Source of the DNA: Aselliscus stoliczkanus | Taxonomy: Eukaryota > Chordata > Mammalia > Chiroptera > Hipposideridae | Reading direction: 5' to 3' | DNA length: 64,000 bases | Assembly (NCBI GenBank): GCA_033961575.1 | Contig: CM066731.1 | Location: 131,433,001 to 131,497,000, forward strand | Shown here: positions 46,428 to 57,397 of the stretch, in pieces | How the letters are laid out: each line of letters starts with the position of its first letter | Position numbering within the stretch: the stretch's first letter is position 1 | The notes under the pieces: model-generated | Database searches by the model: none | The model's input: only the letters and a program-made list of their open reading frames with translations | Told to the model about the DNA's origin: nothing | Made by a program: the position numbers and the translations under genes

Positions 46428-47970
46428 AGAGAGGACTCAAATTAGCAAAATCAGGAATGAAAGAGGGGAAATGACTACAGACATCACAGAAATGCAAAAA
46501 ATTCTAAGAAATTACTATGAGCAACTATATGCCAACAAATTTGACAATCTTGAAGAAATGGATAATTTTCTAGGAGCATACAACCTTCCAAAGCTAACGC
46601 AAGAAGAAACAGAAAATTTAAATACCCTGATTACTACCAAGGAAATTGAATCAGTAATTGATAAGCTCCCAAAAAACAAAAGCCCTGGACCAGACGGCTT
46701 CACAAGTGAATTTTATCAAACATTCAAAAAAGAACTATCACCTATTCTTCTCAAACTATTCCAAAAAATCCAGGAGGGAAGGCTCCCAAACTCGTTTTAT
46801 GAAGCCACTATCACCCTGATTCCAAAACCAGATAAAGACATCATGAAAAAGGAAAACTACAGGCCAATCTCCCTGATGAATATAGATGCAAAAATTCTCA
46901 ATAAAATATTAGCAAACAGAATTAAGCAATATATTAAGAAGATCATACATCATGATCAAGTGGGATTCATCCCTAATGCGCAAGGCTGGTTCAACATCCA
47001 TAAATCAATTAATGTGATACACCACATCAACAAAATGAAGGATAAAGATCACATGGTCATTTCAATAGATGCAGAAAAAGCATTTGACAAAATCCAACAG
47101 CCATTTATGTTAAAAACCCTTAGCAAAGTGGGAATACAGGGATCATATCTCAACATAATAAAAGCCATATATGATAACCCTACAGCTAACATCATACTCA
47201 ATGGGGAAAAGCTAAAACCATTCCCCCTTAAGATCAGGAACAAGACAAGGCTGTCCACTTTCTCCTCTTTTATTCAACATAGTGCTGGAAGTTCTAGCCA
47301 CAGCAATCAGACAACAAAAAGAAAAGGCAACCAAATTGGCAAGGAAGAAGTAAAATTGTCATTATATGCAGATGACATGATACTGTATATAGAGAACCCC
47401 AAAGACTCCATCAAAAAACTATTGGAACTGATAGACGAATTCAGTAAAGTAGCAGGATATAAAATCAATGTTCAGAAATCAGTGGCATTTGCATATACCA
47501 ATAATAAACTAATGGAAAGAGAAATTAAGAAAACTGTCCCATTTACAATTGCGTCAAGAACTATAAAATACCTAGGAATAAATTTAACCAAAGACGTGAA
47601 ATATCTATACTCAGAAAATTATAAGACACTGAAGAAAGAAATCATAGAAGATACAAATAAATGGAAACACCTACCATGCTCATGGATAGGAACAATTAAT
47701 ATAGTTAAAATGCCCATACTGCCTAAAGCAATACATAGATTCAACGCAATTCCTATCAAACTACCAAGGGCATTTTTCACAGAAATAGAAAATATAATCC
47801 TAAAATTTATATGGAATCATAAAAGACCCAGAATAGCCTCGGCAATTCTGAGAAATAAAAACAAAGTCGGGGGGATCACGCTACCAGACATCAAAACCTA
47901 CTACAAGTCTACAGTAATCAAGACAGTTTGGTATTGGCATAAAAACAGGCACATCGATCAGTGGAACTGA
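46425..47970 (+). pseudogene. L1 ORF2 reverse-transcriptase part, broken
   Basis: This is the reverse-transcriptase domain of L1 ORF2. The frame is open from about 46435 to a TGA at 47968-47970. Visible motifs are [41 protein letters not shown] and [10 protein letters not shown] with the catalytic Asp pair. Between about 47227 and 47325 the frame is wrong: the motif that should read as an RT block ([12 protein letters not shown] in another frame) is garbled by one extra and later one missing base. The closing stop is a TGA where relatives have an Arg codon, so probably a CGA to TGA change. Confidence 0.94.
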
Positions 47971-49092
47971 ACAGAGAGCCCAGAAATAAATCCAGGCATT
48001 TACGGACAGTTAATCTATGACAAGGGAAGCAAGAATTTACACTGGAGTAAAGATAGTCTATTCAATAAATGGTGCTGGGAAAATTGGACTGACACATGCA
48101 AAAAAATGAAACTGGACCACCTCCTTACGCCTTATACAAGAACAAATTCAAAATGGATTAAAGACTTAAATGTAAGATCCGAAGCCATAAAAATCCTAAA
48201 AGAAAATATAGGGAGTGCATTTGCAGACATTACCCAGAGCAATATTTTTACTGATACATCCCTACGGGCAAGGGAAGTAAAAGAAAAAATGAACATATGG
48301 GATTATATCAGACTTAAAAGCTTTTTCACAACAAAGGAAACCATTAATAAAACAAAAAGGAAGCCTACTGAATGGGAGAATATATTTGCCAATGATATAT
48401 CTGATAAGGGGTTAATATCCAAAATTTATAAAACACTCATGCAACTCAACACCAAAAAAACAAACAACCCAATTAAAAAATGGGCAGAAGATATGAAGAG
48501 ACATTTCTCTAAAGAGGACATACAGATGGCCAACAGGCATATGAAAAAAAGTTCAACCTCACTGGTCATTAGGGAAATGCAAATAAAAACCACCATGAGA
48601 TACCACCTCACTCCAGCCAGAATGGCTATCATCAATAAATCAACAAACAAGTGCTGGCGGGGCTGTGGGGAAAAGGGGACCCTGCTGCACTGTTGGTGGG
48701 ATTGCAGATTGGTGCAGCCACTATGGAAGTCAGTATGGAGGTATCTCAAAGAACTGGAAATAGAGGTACCGTTTGACCCAGCAATTCCACTCCTAGGTAT
48801 TTATTCTGAAAAAACCAAGACACTTATTCAAAAAAAATTATGCACCCCTATGTTCATAGCAGCACAATTTACAATAGCTAAGACTTGGAAACAACCAAAA
48901 TGCCCATCGGTAGATGACTGGATTAAGAAACTGTGGTATATTTATACAATGGAGTATTACTCCGCTATAAAGAAGAATGAAATCGTACCATTTGCAATGA
49001 TATGGTTGGACCTAGGGACTATTATGTTAAGTGAAATAAGTCAGTCAGAGAAAGACAAATACCATATGATCTCACTCATATGTGGAATCTGA
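47971..49092 (+). pseudogene. L1 ORF2 C-terminal Cys-rich part
   Basis: In the same frame as the reverse-transcriptase part but after the TGA, this stretch is open to the natural stop at 49092. It includes [19 protein letters not shown], the conserved block [13 protein letters not shown], and the cysteine motif [18 protein letters not shown]. It ends SLICGI, the usual L1 ORF2 end in mammals. It is a segment of one broken ORF, not a separate gene. Confidence 0.94.
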
Positions 49093-49592
49093 AAAACTGT
49101 ATGAATGAGCAAAGTAAACAGAAACTGTCTCATAGATATAGAGGAAAAATCAGGGTTGCTAATTGGGAGGGGAATGGGGATGAGGGAGAAGGGGAAGGGA
49201 TTAGACAGCAAAAATAGGCAACTACAATATTGCCACTGGGATAGGAAAAACAGTTTGGGGAATATAATTAATAATGTTGTAAATATTCTGTGGAATGTCA
49301 GATGATCATAGGTCTTGTTAGGGAGACCATTTCATGGATGGAATAGAGGTTTGATCACTGCACTGTATTACTAAAGCGGAGGTGGTATACCTACTGTAAT
49401 TGAATATATATAGATAGTCACGGGATGTGGATTATATTGTGGAAGAGAGTCAGAGGAAGAGTAATAGATATATATATGATATGGGGGGAGTGGGGTGGCG
49501 AATTGGGGTTGAGGGGTTGTCACTTTGAGGGGTAAAATGTATAACTATTGCATTGTGTTGTACACCTGAAACTAATTAAAAATTAAAAAAAA
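49093..49592 (+). mobile_element. L1 3' UTR and tail
   Basis: About 500 bases follow the ORF2 stop. There is a G-rich block GGGGAGTGGGGTGGCGAATT at 49484-49503, then TTGTACACCTGAAACTAATT and the A-rich tail. It is the same sequence type as the short inserts elsewhere in the window. Confidence 0.9.
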
Positions 49593-49771
49593 AAGAATAA
49601 GGGGTTGGAGACTCATTTAGTACGGAATTCATGAAAGCACTTCACCTGTTGAAGTCAAGGTCATATTTTAGCATAAGTCTCATAAGGATAAATTTGTTTG
49701 CTTGTAAAACATGTTTGTTGGCAGTATAAACTCACTCATTTTGATCTGTAACTCCATATTCTCCTGCTTTG

Positions 49772-49817
<46 letters not shown>
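49772..49817. repeat. (TATC)n microsatellite
   Basis: About eleven perfect TATC units. Confidence 0.96.
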
Positions 49818-50040
49818 GTTTCTGAAGGGAATTTGAAAGTCATTTACTTTTAAAAAATCCAGAGGTTGAGAACTAACTATTATTAAAAACTAAAGTTTTA
49901 AATCAATTTATTATGATCTGAAAGGATTTTAGTAGTTGAAGAAAAGAGGCAATGCTAGAAGAGATAGTTTGATTTTATACTAGCCTATATTAACATGTAC
50001 ACTTTTTTTTTCACTTTACTCTTCTTTGGGCTGTAAGTAC

Positions 50041-50580
50041 CATATTTTGCCATGTATACTTGTATGTGATGCACACTTTTTTGCCCAAATTAGTGAGGGA
50101 AAAATAAGGATCTGCATTATATGTGGGTAATACTAATTCTGTATCCATATAAACGTTTTTAATTCTTTTTCTATGCTTATTAGTTTAAAGTGTAATAATG
50201 AATAGATAAATGCTAAATTTCCTTTATAATACAAAAAACAAGTACCTAAATATAAACAAATTAAAAAAACTTGAATTAGAAAATTAAAATGAAGGGGCAG
50301 GGGGTAGTACATGAGGGTAAAGGGGTCAAATATATGGTGATTGAAGGAGAACTGACTCTGGGTGGTGAACACACAACGTGATATATAGATGATGCATTAC
50401 AGAATCGTACACTTGAAACCTATGTAATTTTACTCACCACTGTCATCTCACTCAATTTCAATTAAAAAAAAAAATTTAAAAAGAAAGATGTTTTCCTTAA
50501 AAGTTTGGGCCAAAATCGTGGGTGCACATTATACACGGGAGCATTATACACAGAAGTGCATTATACAAGGCAAAATACAG
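50041..50580. mobile_element. Non-autonomous TIR element, copy 2, with nested insert
   Basis: The left end CATATTTTGCCATGTATA and the reverse of the right end CTGTATTTTGCCTTGTATA form inverted repeats. Internal parts align with 13363-13848. The interior is broken by a foreign stretch, about 50290-50480, that resembles the L1-type insert at 35592-35735 (GGAGAACTGACTCTGGGTGG, ATTACAGAATCGTACACTTG). No coding capacity was found. The family is not identified. Confidence 0.75.
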
Positions 50581-51414
50581 TCTATTGCTTTATACATTAA
50601 AAGCATTCAAGCACAGACTGTCAATCCTGAACTTTTTGTGGTTACACAACTGTCTACCATTGGTCACCAAGAGTTCTGTCAAAAAACAACGAAACAAAAA
50701 CCTGACACTTCCTTCCTCTAAGTAATACAATCTGAAAAGTGCAGATCACAAAAACAAGGCCATGATATTATACCTATTCTAAAACTTGACCTTTTGTGTT
50801 GGGTGTATTTTAATCATATATTCAGATATCTGAGTCACCGTTTGTCAGGCACTGAGAATGACAGAGGAGTAAGCAGCCTTATGAAAGAATTTCCCTCTGC
50901 CCTGAAATTCAGATGTCAAATGTCACTGTATGCTGGAAGCGTCATTATTAGAATCACTCACCTTTCTGGAAAATTCAAGAATAAGATGGTGAACTTCAAA
51001 AACATCTAGATTCATTTTTATACTTATCTGTGTTTCTCAAACATTTATGTAATAACCTTATATTTACTTAAGTATATTTAAGAAGGGTGAGAGGTCATTG
51101 TGATGTTGAAAAATACTGCTAAACTTGAGAATGAATGGGTTTTGTCAGACTTATTGGCCAGAGAAAGGCCTAGCCCCACAGGCATGCAGAAGGCAGTGCT
51201 CACTGGTACCCGCCCAGGAGCGATGACTGTCAAGAAATGTCCAAAATACAAGGCTTCTTCGACCAGGAGCAGCTGCTGCATCTTAGCACAAGCCTCCCAG
51301 GTTTCAGGACATGCCCAGGAAACTGTATAAGCACAGTAAAGTCAAGACAGGAGAAATATTGGCGTGTTCTCAGTCAGTGAGACCATCTTATTTTTTTAGT
51401 TTTAGTTTTTAATT

Positions 51415-51495
51415 ATTTATCTTTTTTTTTTTCCCCATTACAGTTGATGTTCAGTAGTATTTTATATTAGCTTTAGGTGGGCAGCATAGACAGTT
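51415..51495 (-). mobile_element. Short L1 3'-end fragment
   Basis: CCCATTACAGTTGATGTTCA and TATTAGCTTTAGGTGG match the reverse of a common mammalian L1 tail. The copy is only about 80 bp. Confidence 0.55.
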
Positions 51496-52204
51496 TTAAA
51501 TGTCTGCTTTTCTGGGGAGGTGGAGGATGAATAATAGTCTCTCTATTCATTTCGTTTTTCTTTAAAGAAGCTGAGATTATAAAATGAGATGTGATGTTAT
51601 AAGAAAATACAGGAACCAGCACGCTGACATATGCACTCTCTCCTTGATGCACCAGGGAGGGAACATCACTCTCTCAGTGGGGAGAACTTCCTTCCTTGTG
51701 TCACTTGAAGAGGTCCAAACCACATAACTACTAAGTGTTGAAAATTCATGTAATGGCTCTGGGTGAATTCAGTTAGAGAATTCAGTTAGGCATCTCAAAA
51801 TTTAGCAAATTTGGCACTTCTCTTTACTAAAAGACAGGAAGAAAATGTCCATATTAAATTGAATTTAAAATTTTCTGACCCTAAGAAAGGAACCATGGAT
51901 CAATGACAACTGAAATTTAAGGGATCTGTTTTACACAAATAGTAATGGAGAAGTTGAATTTGTAATACATTTTTTTAAAAATATTAAAGCTATTTATATG
52001 CAGAAATAAAAAATCTAGATTCAATTTCATTGAACTCATTACTATCATCATTCTGTCAGGTATTCTTTGGTCTGATGTTAATAAAATCCAGGAATAATGT
52101 AAGTCATGATATTATTTGTAGATCTCATAGTAATTTTCAAGAGTCTCTGGGATTTAGTGAAATAGTGTTTAAAACAGTGAGTTTTTTATAGAGTTCTTTA
52201 AGTC

Positions 52205-52510
52205 ATTGGCAAAGCACCTTTATTGTGATATATTGTTTTTGAAATCGAGGAAAAACATTATGTACAAATTTTAACTGTATAAATTACGAACACACTTGTG
52301 TAACTAACACTCAAGATATAAGACATTTCCATCAACCCCAGAAAGTTCTCTTAGCCTCTTCCAGTGAACCCCATTCCATATAGGCACCCATTGCTCAGAT
52401 TTCAATCTTCATAGATATTTTGCCAGTTTTTGAACTTCATATAAATGAATCATCTAGTATGCATTTTTGACTAACTTTTCCCTAGGACTATGCAATGTTA
52501 TTTCAAAGTG
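52205..52510 (-). mobile_element. Old L1 3'-region fragment
   Basis: The plus strand has the reverse of an L1M 3' UTR: CACACTTGTGTAACTAACAC, CATTTCCATCAACCCCAGAA, AGTGAACCCCATTCCATA and CTTCATATAAATGAATCAT. Confidence 0.65.
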
Positions 52511-52835
52511 AAGCTGTATATCAATCACATCCATTGACAATGGGTAATGGGAACCAGTCATCCAAAGATAGTAATGTATTTGGTCTTTCTATTTCCGGAA
52601 TAGGTGTAAAATCAATGATAAATATTAAAAATAAAAAACAATACTGAGATATCAAATAATATGAAAAAACAGAATTGAGTGATAGGAGATTCTTTGTTAT
52701 GCTGATTATGTGACTCATAGCAAAACCCCTACATAGCCCTGGAATGTATTGTGGCCAGTTGATAATAAGTCACCTTTTTTGAATGTCAACAGTCACTATT
52801 TGCAAAAATATTTGCACAGAGTGTGAAAGATGTAC

Positions 52836-52956
52836 CTGTCGGAAAAACTCCTCCATCAGGGCCATGGTCCACCGATGGTGAAGCTGCCAGCATTTGGCTG
52901 GATGGCTGATGTCTGCTGCATGGAGGATCAGGGACATAGTTTTGGCTCTGTCGATC
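52836..52956 (-). CDS. PDE1A: PDE1A exon with AADISHP metal-binding Asp
   Basis: The 121-bp exon follows a TTTGACAG acceptor and ends at CAG before a GTACAT donor. It encodes 40 residues after completing a Gly codon and ends in phase 0. ILHAADISHPAK carries the second catalytic-metal aspartate; by family alignment it matches the Asp of the PDE4 motif CADLSNP. The following run is PAKCWQLHHRWTMALMEEFF. The KCWQLHH segment differs from the KSWKLHY that I recall for human PDE1A, a modest substitution in a surface region. The phase is preserved and no stop is present. Confidence 0.95.
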
Positions 52957-53090
52957 CTGTCAAACCAAAGACATACTCAAATTATTTGAACAAAGTAACC
53001 AATTACAGTCCTTTCTGAGTCCAAACCCAACGAATTTTAACATCATTAAATAAACAAACAAAACAAATAAATAATAACCAACCAACCTAC
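52957..53090 (-). other. PDE1A: PDE1A intron (134 bp)
   Basis: A very short GT-AG intron between two catalytic exons. On the minus strand it ends with a short pyrimidine tract and TTTGACAG. Confidence 0.93.
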
Positions 53091-53192
53091 CCTTCAGGCT
53101 GCTGCAAACTGTTTCTTATATTTTTTATTTGCTGGAAGTGACCTGACATGTCTGTAGATAAAACCATTTCAATTACTAGGTTCCGAAGATCC
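53091..53192 (-). CDS. PDE1A: PDE1A exon, catalytic domain (EMVLSTDMSGHF)
   Basis: The 102-bp exon has a CACAG acceptor and a GTAGGT donor. It completes an Arg codon and encodes 33 residues plus two bases of a Gly codon. The motif VIEMVLSTDMSGHF is the PDE-family helix with the conserved TDMxxHF, which lies near the active site. The rest (IKNIRNSLQQPE) is the loop before the second metal-binding segment. The exon is separated from the next by an intron of only 134 bp, the shortest in the gene here. The donor, GTAGGT, is slightly off consensus but follows AAGG as expected. Confidence 0.95.
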
Positions 53193-53559
53193 CTGTGAAG
53201 TCATCAAAAAGAAAGGTTTAATTGGCCCTTTATTGTTCTCAAGTGAAACATTTCCTTCAACATCACTAATTGCATTTTATGTTTAATGGAGATGAACACA
53301 AAAGAAGCCACTTTTTAAATGTCAAAGTGCTTACCAAAGTTTACATTATTTTACCTTTTAACTCTTGAAGATATAGAAAGTTGTCAGGAGAGGGATCTGT
53401 GAATGATGCTGTTTAACATCTTCCCTTAAAAAACTGGGTGCTTTCTCCTCCCACACCCATAACCCTCCCCCCGCTCATAATTCTTAAATATTGTTTTTCT
53501 ATCTGAAAGGATACTGATGTTAAAGAAAACCTATTGTCAACACAGCCTATTAATAAAAC

Positions 53560-53790
53560 CACTACTATTCAGTATTTATTCAGTCCAGGCGGTGCTCTAG
53601 GTGCTTTGTATATGTATTAAAACATTTAATCTTCATAACAACCCTGTGAGGGGGTATTATGGTTTACCACCAGAGGATATTGAGGTCTTAGCCCAGTCAC
53701 ATAGCTAGTATATAGTAGAGACAAGTTTCAACCCTAAAATTTCCCACCACCAAAGCCGACTCGTGGACTACTTACTCCTTTGTGCCAACC
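53560..53790 (-). mobile_element. MIR element
   Basis: The reverse of MIR is visible: GGTGCTCTAGGTGCTTTGTA, ACATTTAATCTTCATAACAA, CCCTGTGAGGGGGTATTAT and GTCACATAGCTAGTATATAG. Confidence 0.8.
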
Positions 53791-54655
53791 CTCCATCATT
53801 AGAAACCCAGGAAAACCAAGACTCTACAGTGACGGGTTTCTCTGCTTAAGCTATTGGGGTCCTGACCCTACATGTCATAGAAAGAGCTACCAGTACTATT
53901 GAAATTTTAACCAAGACACTGTAAATATGGTGACCATATCACAAGGCCTATACATGAATAACTAACTCATTCTCACACTAAGTAGAAAATAAGTCACCTC
54001 AGCATAGTCTTGCATGTTCCACAATTCATTGCTTGCTTAGTACAGATAGGTGAAATAGTCACTCATATGGGGAACCATACTTTATTTTCATTCTGTGGTG
54101 TGGCCTGTAGAGTAAGCTGAATTAAAGGTGAGTGGTAAATATAAATTATGATTTTGTGGCAAAGAAATTTCCCTAAGGATGGTATGATCAAATTATTTTT
54201 TAAAAAAATATATCACATATTAGAGGCTCTTGCTGAAAATTATGGGTGCTCCGTTCAATTGGATTTCTATATAGGAGCCATGAGAAATCAATACACTCAT
54301 TACTCTTCATGATATGGATAGCTTGCTTAGAATACTTTTAGCCAAATATTAAGGAAAGGGAAGCTATTAAAGATAATGAAATTATTCTCAATTACGTTTT
54401 TTCTCTGAAATTCTGAGGAGACCCATATCACAACAGCAACTAAACCAACATGTTCATGTTAACTAAGGAAAAATGAGACTAAAGTGTTATGAAATATATA
54501 AATCTCATATACACATTGTGCTTTGCAGGTAACTGACCAGTAAATGCTAGATATATTATCAATAATCAATTAATAATATCAAATATATCAATAAACTAGA
54601 CAAAATAGTGCACAAAGGAAATGTTACTTTATTTACGAATTTTTCTTTTCCAAAT

Positions 54656-54656
<1 letters not shown>

Positions 54657-54693
<37 letters not shown>
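54657..54693. repeat. (TTA)n microsatellite at L1 tail
   Basis: About eleven ATT units derived from the A-rich tail of the adjoining minus-strand L1. Confidence 0.95.
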
Positions 54694-55170
54694 GTTCCAG
54701 GTGTACAAAACAATGCAGTAGTTATCTTTTTCACCCCTTACAAAGTGACTCCCCCTCCTCCCTCCTTTGCCCCCCCACCCCCAATATCATACATATCTAT
54801 TACAATTCCATTGACTCCATCCCCACACTATATTCCACATCCCATGACTATATATGTGTTAAATTATAGTCAACATCTAATATTAATCAACGGCAGCTTC
54901 AGATGTACAGTGCAGTAGTCAGGCCACTACACCGTCCATGAAGTGGCCTCCCTGACAAGACAGGAGTCCTTTTGATCCCTTAAAAAAATATTTACAACCT
55001 TATTGATTATATTCCCTAAACTGTCTCTTCTGTCTTTGCGGTAGTATTGTATTACCAGTTTGTGTTGCCTCGTCCCTTCCCCTTCTCCCTCATGCCCACC
55101 CCCTTCCCATCTAGCCCTTATCAGTTTTTTCTTTGTGTTTCTAAGATTGCCCAAATTTTAATGTTATTTC
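54694..55170 (-). mobile_element. L1 3' UTR fragment
   Basis: The plus strand starts TTCCAGGTGTACAAAACAAT and carries C-rich stretches, then GTCCATGAAGTGGCCTCCCT and TTTACAACCTTATTGATTAT. This is the reverse of the 3' UTR seen in the big L1 (for example at 49280-49340). The copy is 5' truncated. Confidence 0.88.
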
Positions 55171-55284
55171 ATTTGTAGTTAGTAAAGTTACTTTAAGAAA
55201 TCAACAGATATACAAACAGAAAACAAGTCTTTAAAAACCTATTAATATTTTTGTTTGTTTTTTTAATTTCATATAATTTTTTAA

Positions 55285-55560
55285 AATTTCTTTTTTTGTT
55301 CATTTCAGGTGTACAAAGCAACATAATAGACATTTACACCCCTCATAAAGTGATAACTCTCCCCTCCCCCAATCTACTACCCCTTTGACGTCGAATATAG
55401 CTGTTACAGTTCCATTGACTCTATTCCTTTTTTTTTTTTTTTTTTTTTTTTGAGGGCAGTGTCACTGGCCCTCATATGTGGGACCGAACCGGGGCCTCTG
55501 GCTTCCGAAGCCAGCGCTTAACCACCGGCCCGACTCTATTCCTTATGCTGTGCTCCTATT
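55285..55560 (-). mobile_element. Second L1 3'-end fragment, split by SINE
   Basis: TTCATTTCAGGTGTACAAAG and CACCCCTCATAAAGTGATAA are the reverse of an L1 tail. It is interrupted by the SINE at 55430-55531. Confidence 0.75.
55430..55531 (-). mobile_element. tRNA-headed SINE (type 1)
   Basis: A long T-run to 55451, then body and head, with the outermost head shortened (ends CCACCGGCC). The 13-bp duplications GACTCTATTCCTT at 55417-55429 and 55532-55544 are perfect. Confidence 0.94.
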
Positions 55561-57271
55561 CATATTTTAATTCTTGGTACAATGTTATCAAGTTTATACT
55601 AGCAAATAGATCTTTAATAGCTTTTAAGAAAGTGTTGAATCTATTAAATTCTACAATCTATATGATATGTATAGTATTTGTTAAAATAATTCCATAAACC
55701 CATTCAATTAGGATGACTCAGAAGTTCCTGTATATAAATTTACAAAATAATACAGGAATAAATTATTAGGATAAAATACTACAGATGTTAAAGAACATTA
55801 TGTAATGGGATAAATTTATACTGAAATAGCAACAGAAATAACTTTGAGGAGGAAAAAGTTTAATTCAAAAGAATACTGATAGTAGTAATTAATAATATAA
55901 ATGTTACCTCTTGCCATGAGGATCACTGCTGAAGAAATAAATATTCTAGATGTAAACAGTAAATCTCTCAGACCTTAGTAAATACCTCCAAACTTGTTTC
56001 CCTGCTTCTACCTTTGCCCTTCTGGTCACATTGCCCAACAGCAGTTGATTTTAAATCCTTTTACAGTTAAATCCTGGCCTCCCTAGGCTGGCAACTCTTA
56101 CGGGCTATTGTTTCCCACAGAATAAAATAGAAAGCCTGAACTGGATTCCCAAAACAAAGTGCTTCCTGCCCTCCACATTAGAGCTTTTTCTTGGATGCAA
56201 AAGTAACCTTGGAAAACCAGGAAGCTTCAGTATTTGGCAAAGTAACCTTGGGATATGAGGGCTTATTTTAAACCCTAAATTAACCTTTTATTTATTTAAT
56301 GGCAACTTTTGATGCCAGGTCATTTCTTTTCTATGGACATTTCTTTTTACCTTGATTTAAAGGGGGAAAAAAACAAAACAAAACAAAATAAAACAAAATA
56401 ACTCTTTGATATTTGCATTTAAATGGGAATCTTTTCAACCCATTAACTGACTTTTAACAAGATCTTTGTAAATGACAAAGGCCTTTTTTTTTAATAATCA
56501 TATAAGTAGGTACCCTAGAATATTAGGGACATAATTACACTAAAACATTTCTAAGTTTATCTGAAATTTATATTTAACTGGATGTCCTTTTTTTTTTAAT
56601 TTGCTAAATCTGGCAACCCTATAGTCAAATGAAGGGATGGATGATGACCAAGGGATCAAGAATAAAGGAGGAAAAGTTATGCTGAGCGGTAGGAGTAAAT
56701 TGTGTTATTTCCCCCTACATGGCAAGTTGTAATTTTTTTTAAAGCACACTGATGATGCCTTGGAGAAACATCTAAGATTTCCTTTTGCATCTGAGCCATT
56801 TTGATATGTTATATTTGTAATGTTTTCTCCCAAATAGTGAACTATTTGGTTTGCTTTTTCAAAAGACCTAAACTCCATGTATACAAAAGTAATATATATG
56901 AAGGAACCAGAATGACCCTAATATTTTGAATTTATGTAGGACTATACATTGGTACAACTGAGCAGAGCTCCATTCCAGAGAATATGTAATTATGTATGTT
57001 AAAGTATGTTTCATGATGTGCAGTCTTCTGGATTGGCTATCATACATACAGGTGTTGAATGGGCCTGGGAGCACTTTAGCTCCATCTAACAGAGCCTGGT
57101 TCCTGAACAAAGTTTTCTAGGTACTAGTACTTCTCAGAGTCATCCAGTCAAGTGATATTGAGTTTGTAGTATGAGTAAGGGATTCACTTTCATCTGTTTT
57201 CTTCAGGTTAAATCACATAATTTAACTTTTTCCTGAAGTTAAATTTCCTCCAGGTTTCCTCTGAAACTCAC

Positions 57272-57397
57272 CTCCAGTCATCTTTGGATAAATTTATCAA
57301 GACATTCATTTCTTCTTCTTGCATAAGTCGATAAGCTGCACTCACATGGTGATTCTCAAGGACAGATCGATCGTTATATAAAATGGCAACATCTGAC
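57272..57397 (-). CDS. PDE1A: PDE1A exon, catalytic domain (DVAILYNDRSVLENHH)
   Basis: The 126-bp exon is bounded by an AG acceptor after an AT-rich tract and a GTGAGT donor. It completes the split Arg, encodes 41 residues and ends with two bases of the next Arg codon (phase 2 in, 2 out). The sequence DVAILYNDRSVLENHHVSAA is nearly invariant in PDE1 enzymes and contains the NDxSVLENHH stretch conserved across mammalian PDEs, close to the metal-binding pocket. The later part, MQEEEMNVLINLSKDDW, continues the helical catalytic domain. The exon lies about 6.2 kb downstream of the signature exon. Confidence 0.95.

Larger units (their letters stand above)
43915..49592 (+). mobile_element. Nearly full-length L1 LINE, inactive
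   Basis: A 5.7-kb L1 on the plus strand is flanked by perfect 15-bp duplications AAGAATAAGGGGTTG at 43900-43914 and 49593-49607. It has a 5' UTR of about 400 bp, ORF1 (44318-45191, one frameshift), ORF2 (45240-49092, several breaks), a 3' UTR with a G-rich stretch, and an A-rich tail. The 5' UTR may be truncated. The damage list shows it cannot retrotranspose. It lies antisense to PDE1A in an 18-kb intron. Confidence 0.97.
34679..52835 (-). other. PDE1A: PDE1A intron (about 18.2 kb)
   Basis: GT-AG intron between the Gln-clamp exon and the AADISHP exon. It contains the mariner pair, two LTR-like stretches, several SINEs and the large L1. The stretches 35910-37839, 40700-42616, 42710-43360, 49830-50040, 50581-51414 and 51500-52204 are AT-rich with no exon or repeat recognised. 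Confidence 0.85.
53193..57271 (-). other. PDE1A: PDE1A intron (about 4.1 kb)
   Basis: The intron contains MIR, L1 3' ends and a SINE. The stretches 53193-53559, 53801-54656 and 55545-57271 have no recognised exon. A weakly L2-like stretch may lie at 56020-56180. Confidence 0.88.

Noticed and set aside
44318..49092. Host genes for the long ORFs of 162, 122, 150, 499 and 328 codons
   Set aside because: They are consecutive pieces of one L1 element with target duplications at both ends.
5908..49817. CRISPR-like or other spaced repeat arrays
   Set aside because: All regular repeats are microsatellites without unique spacers.
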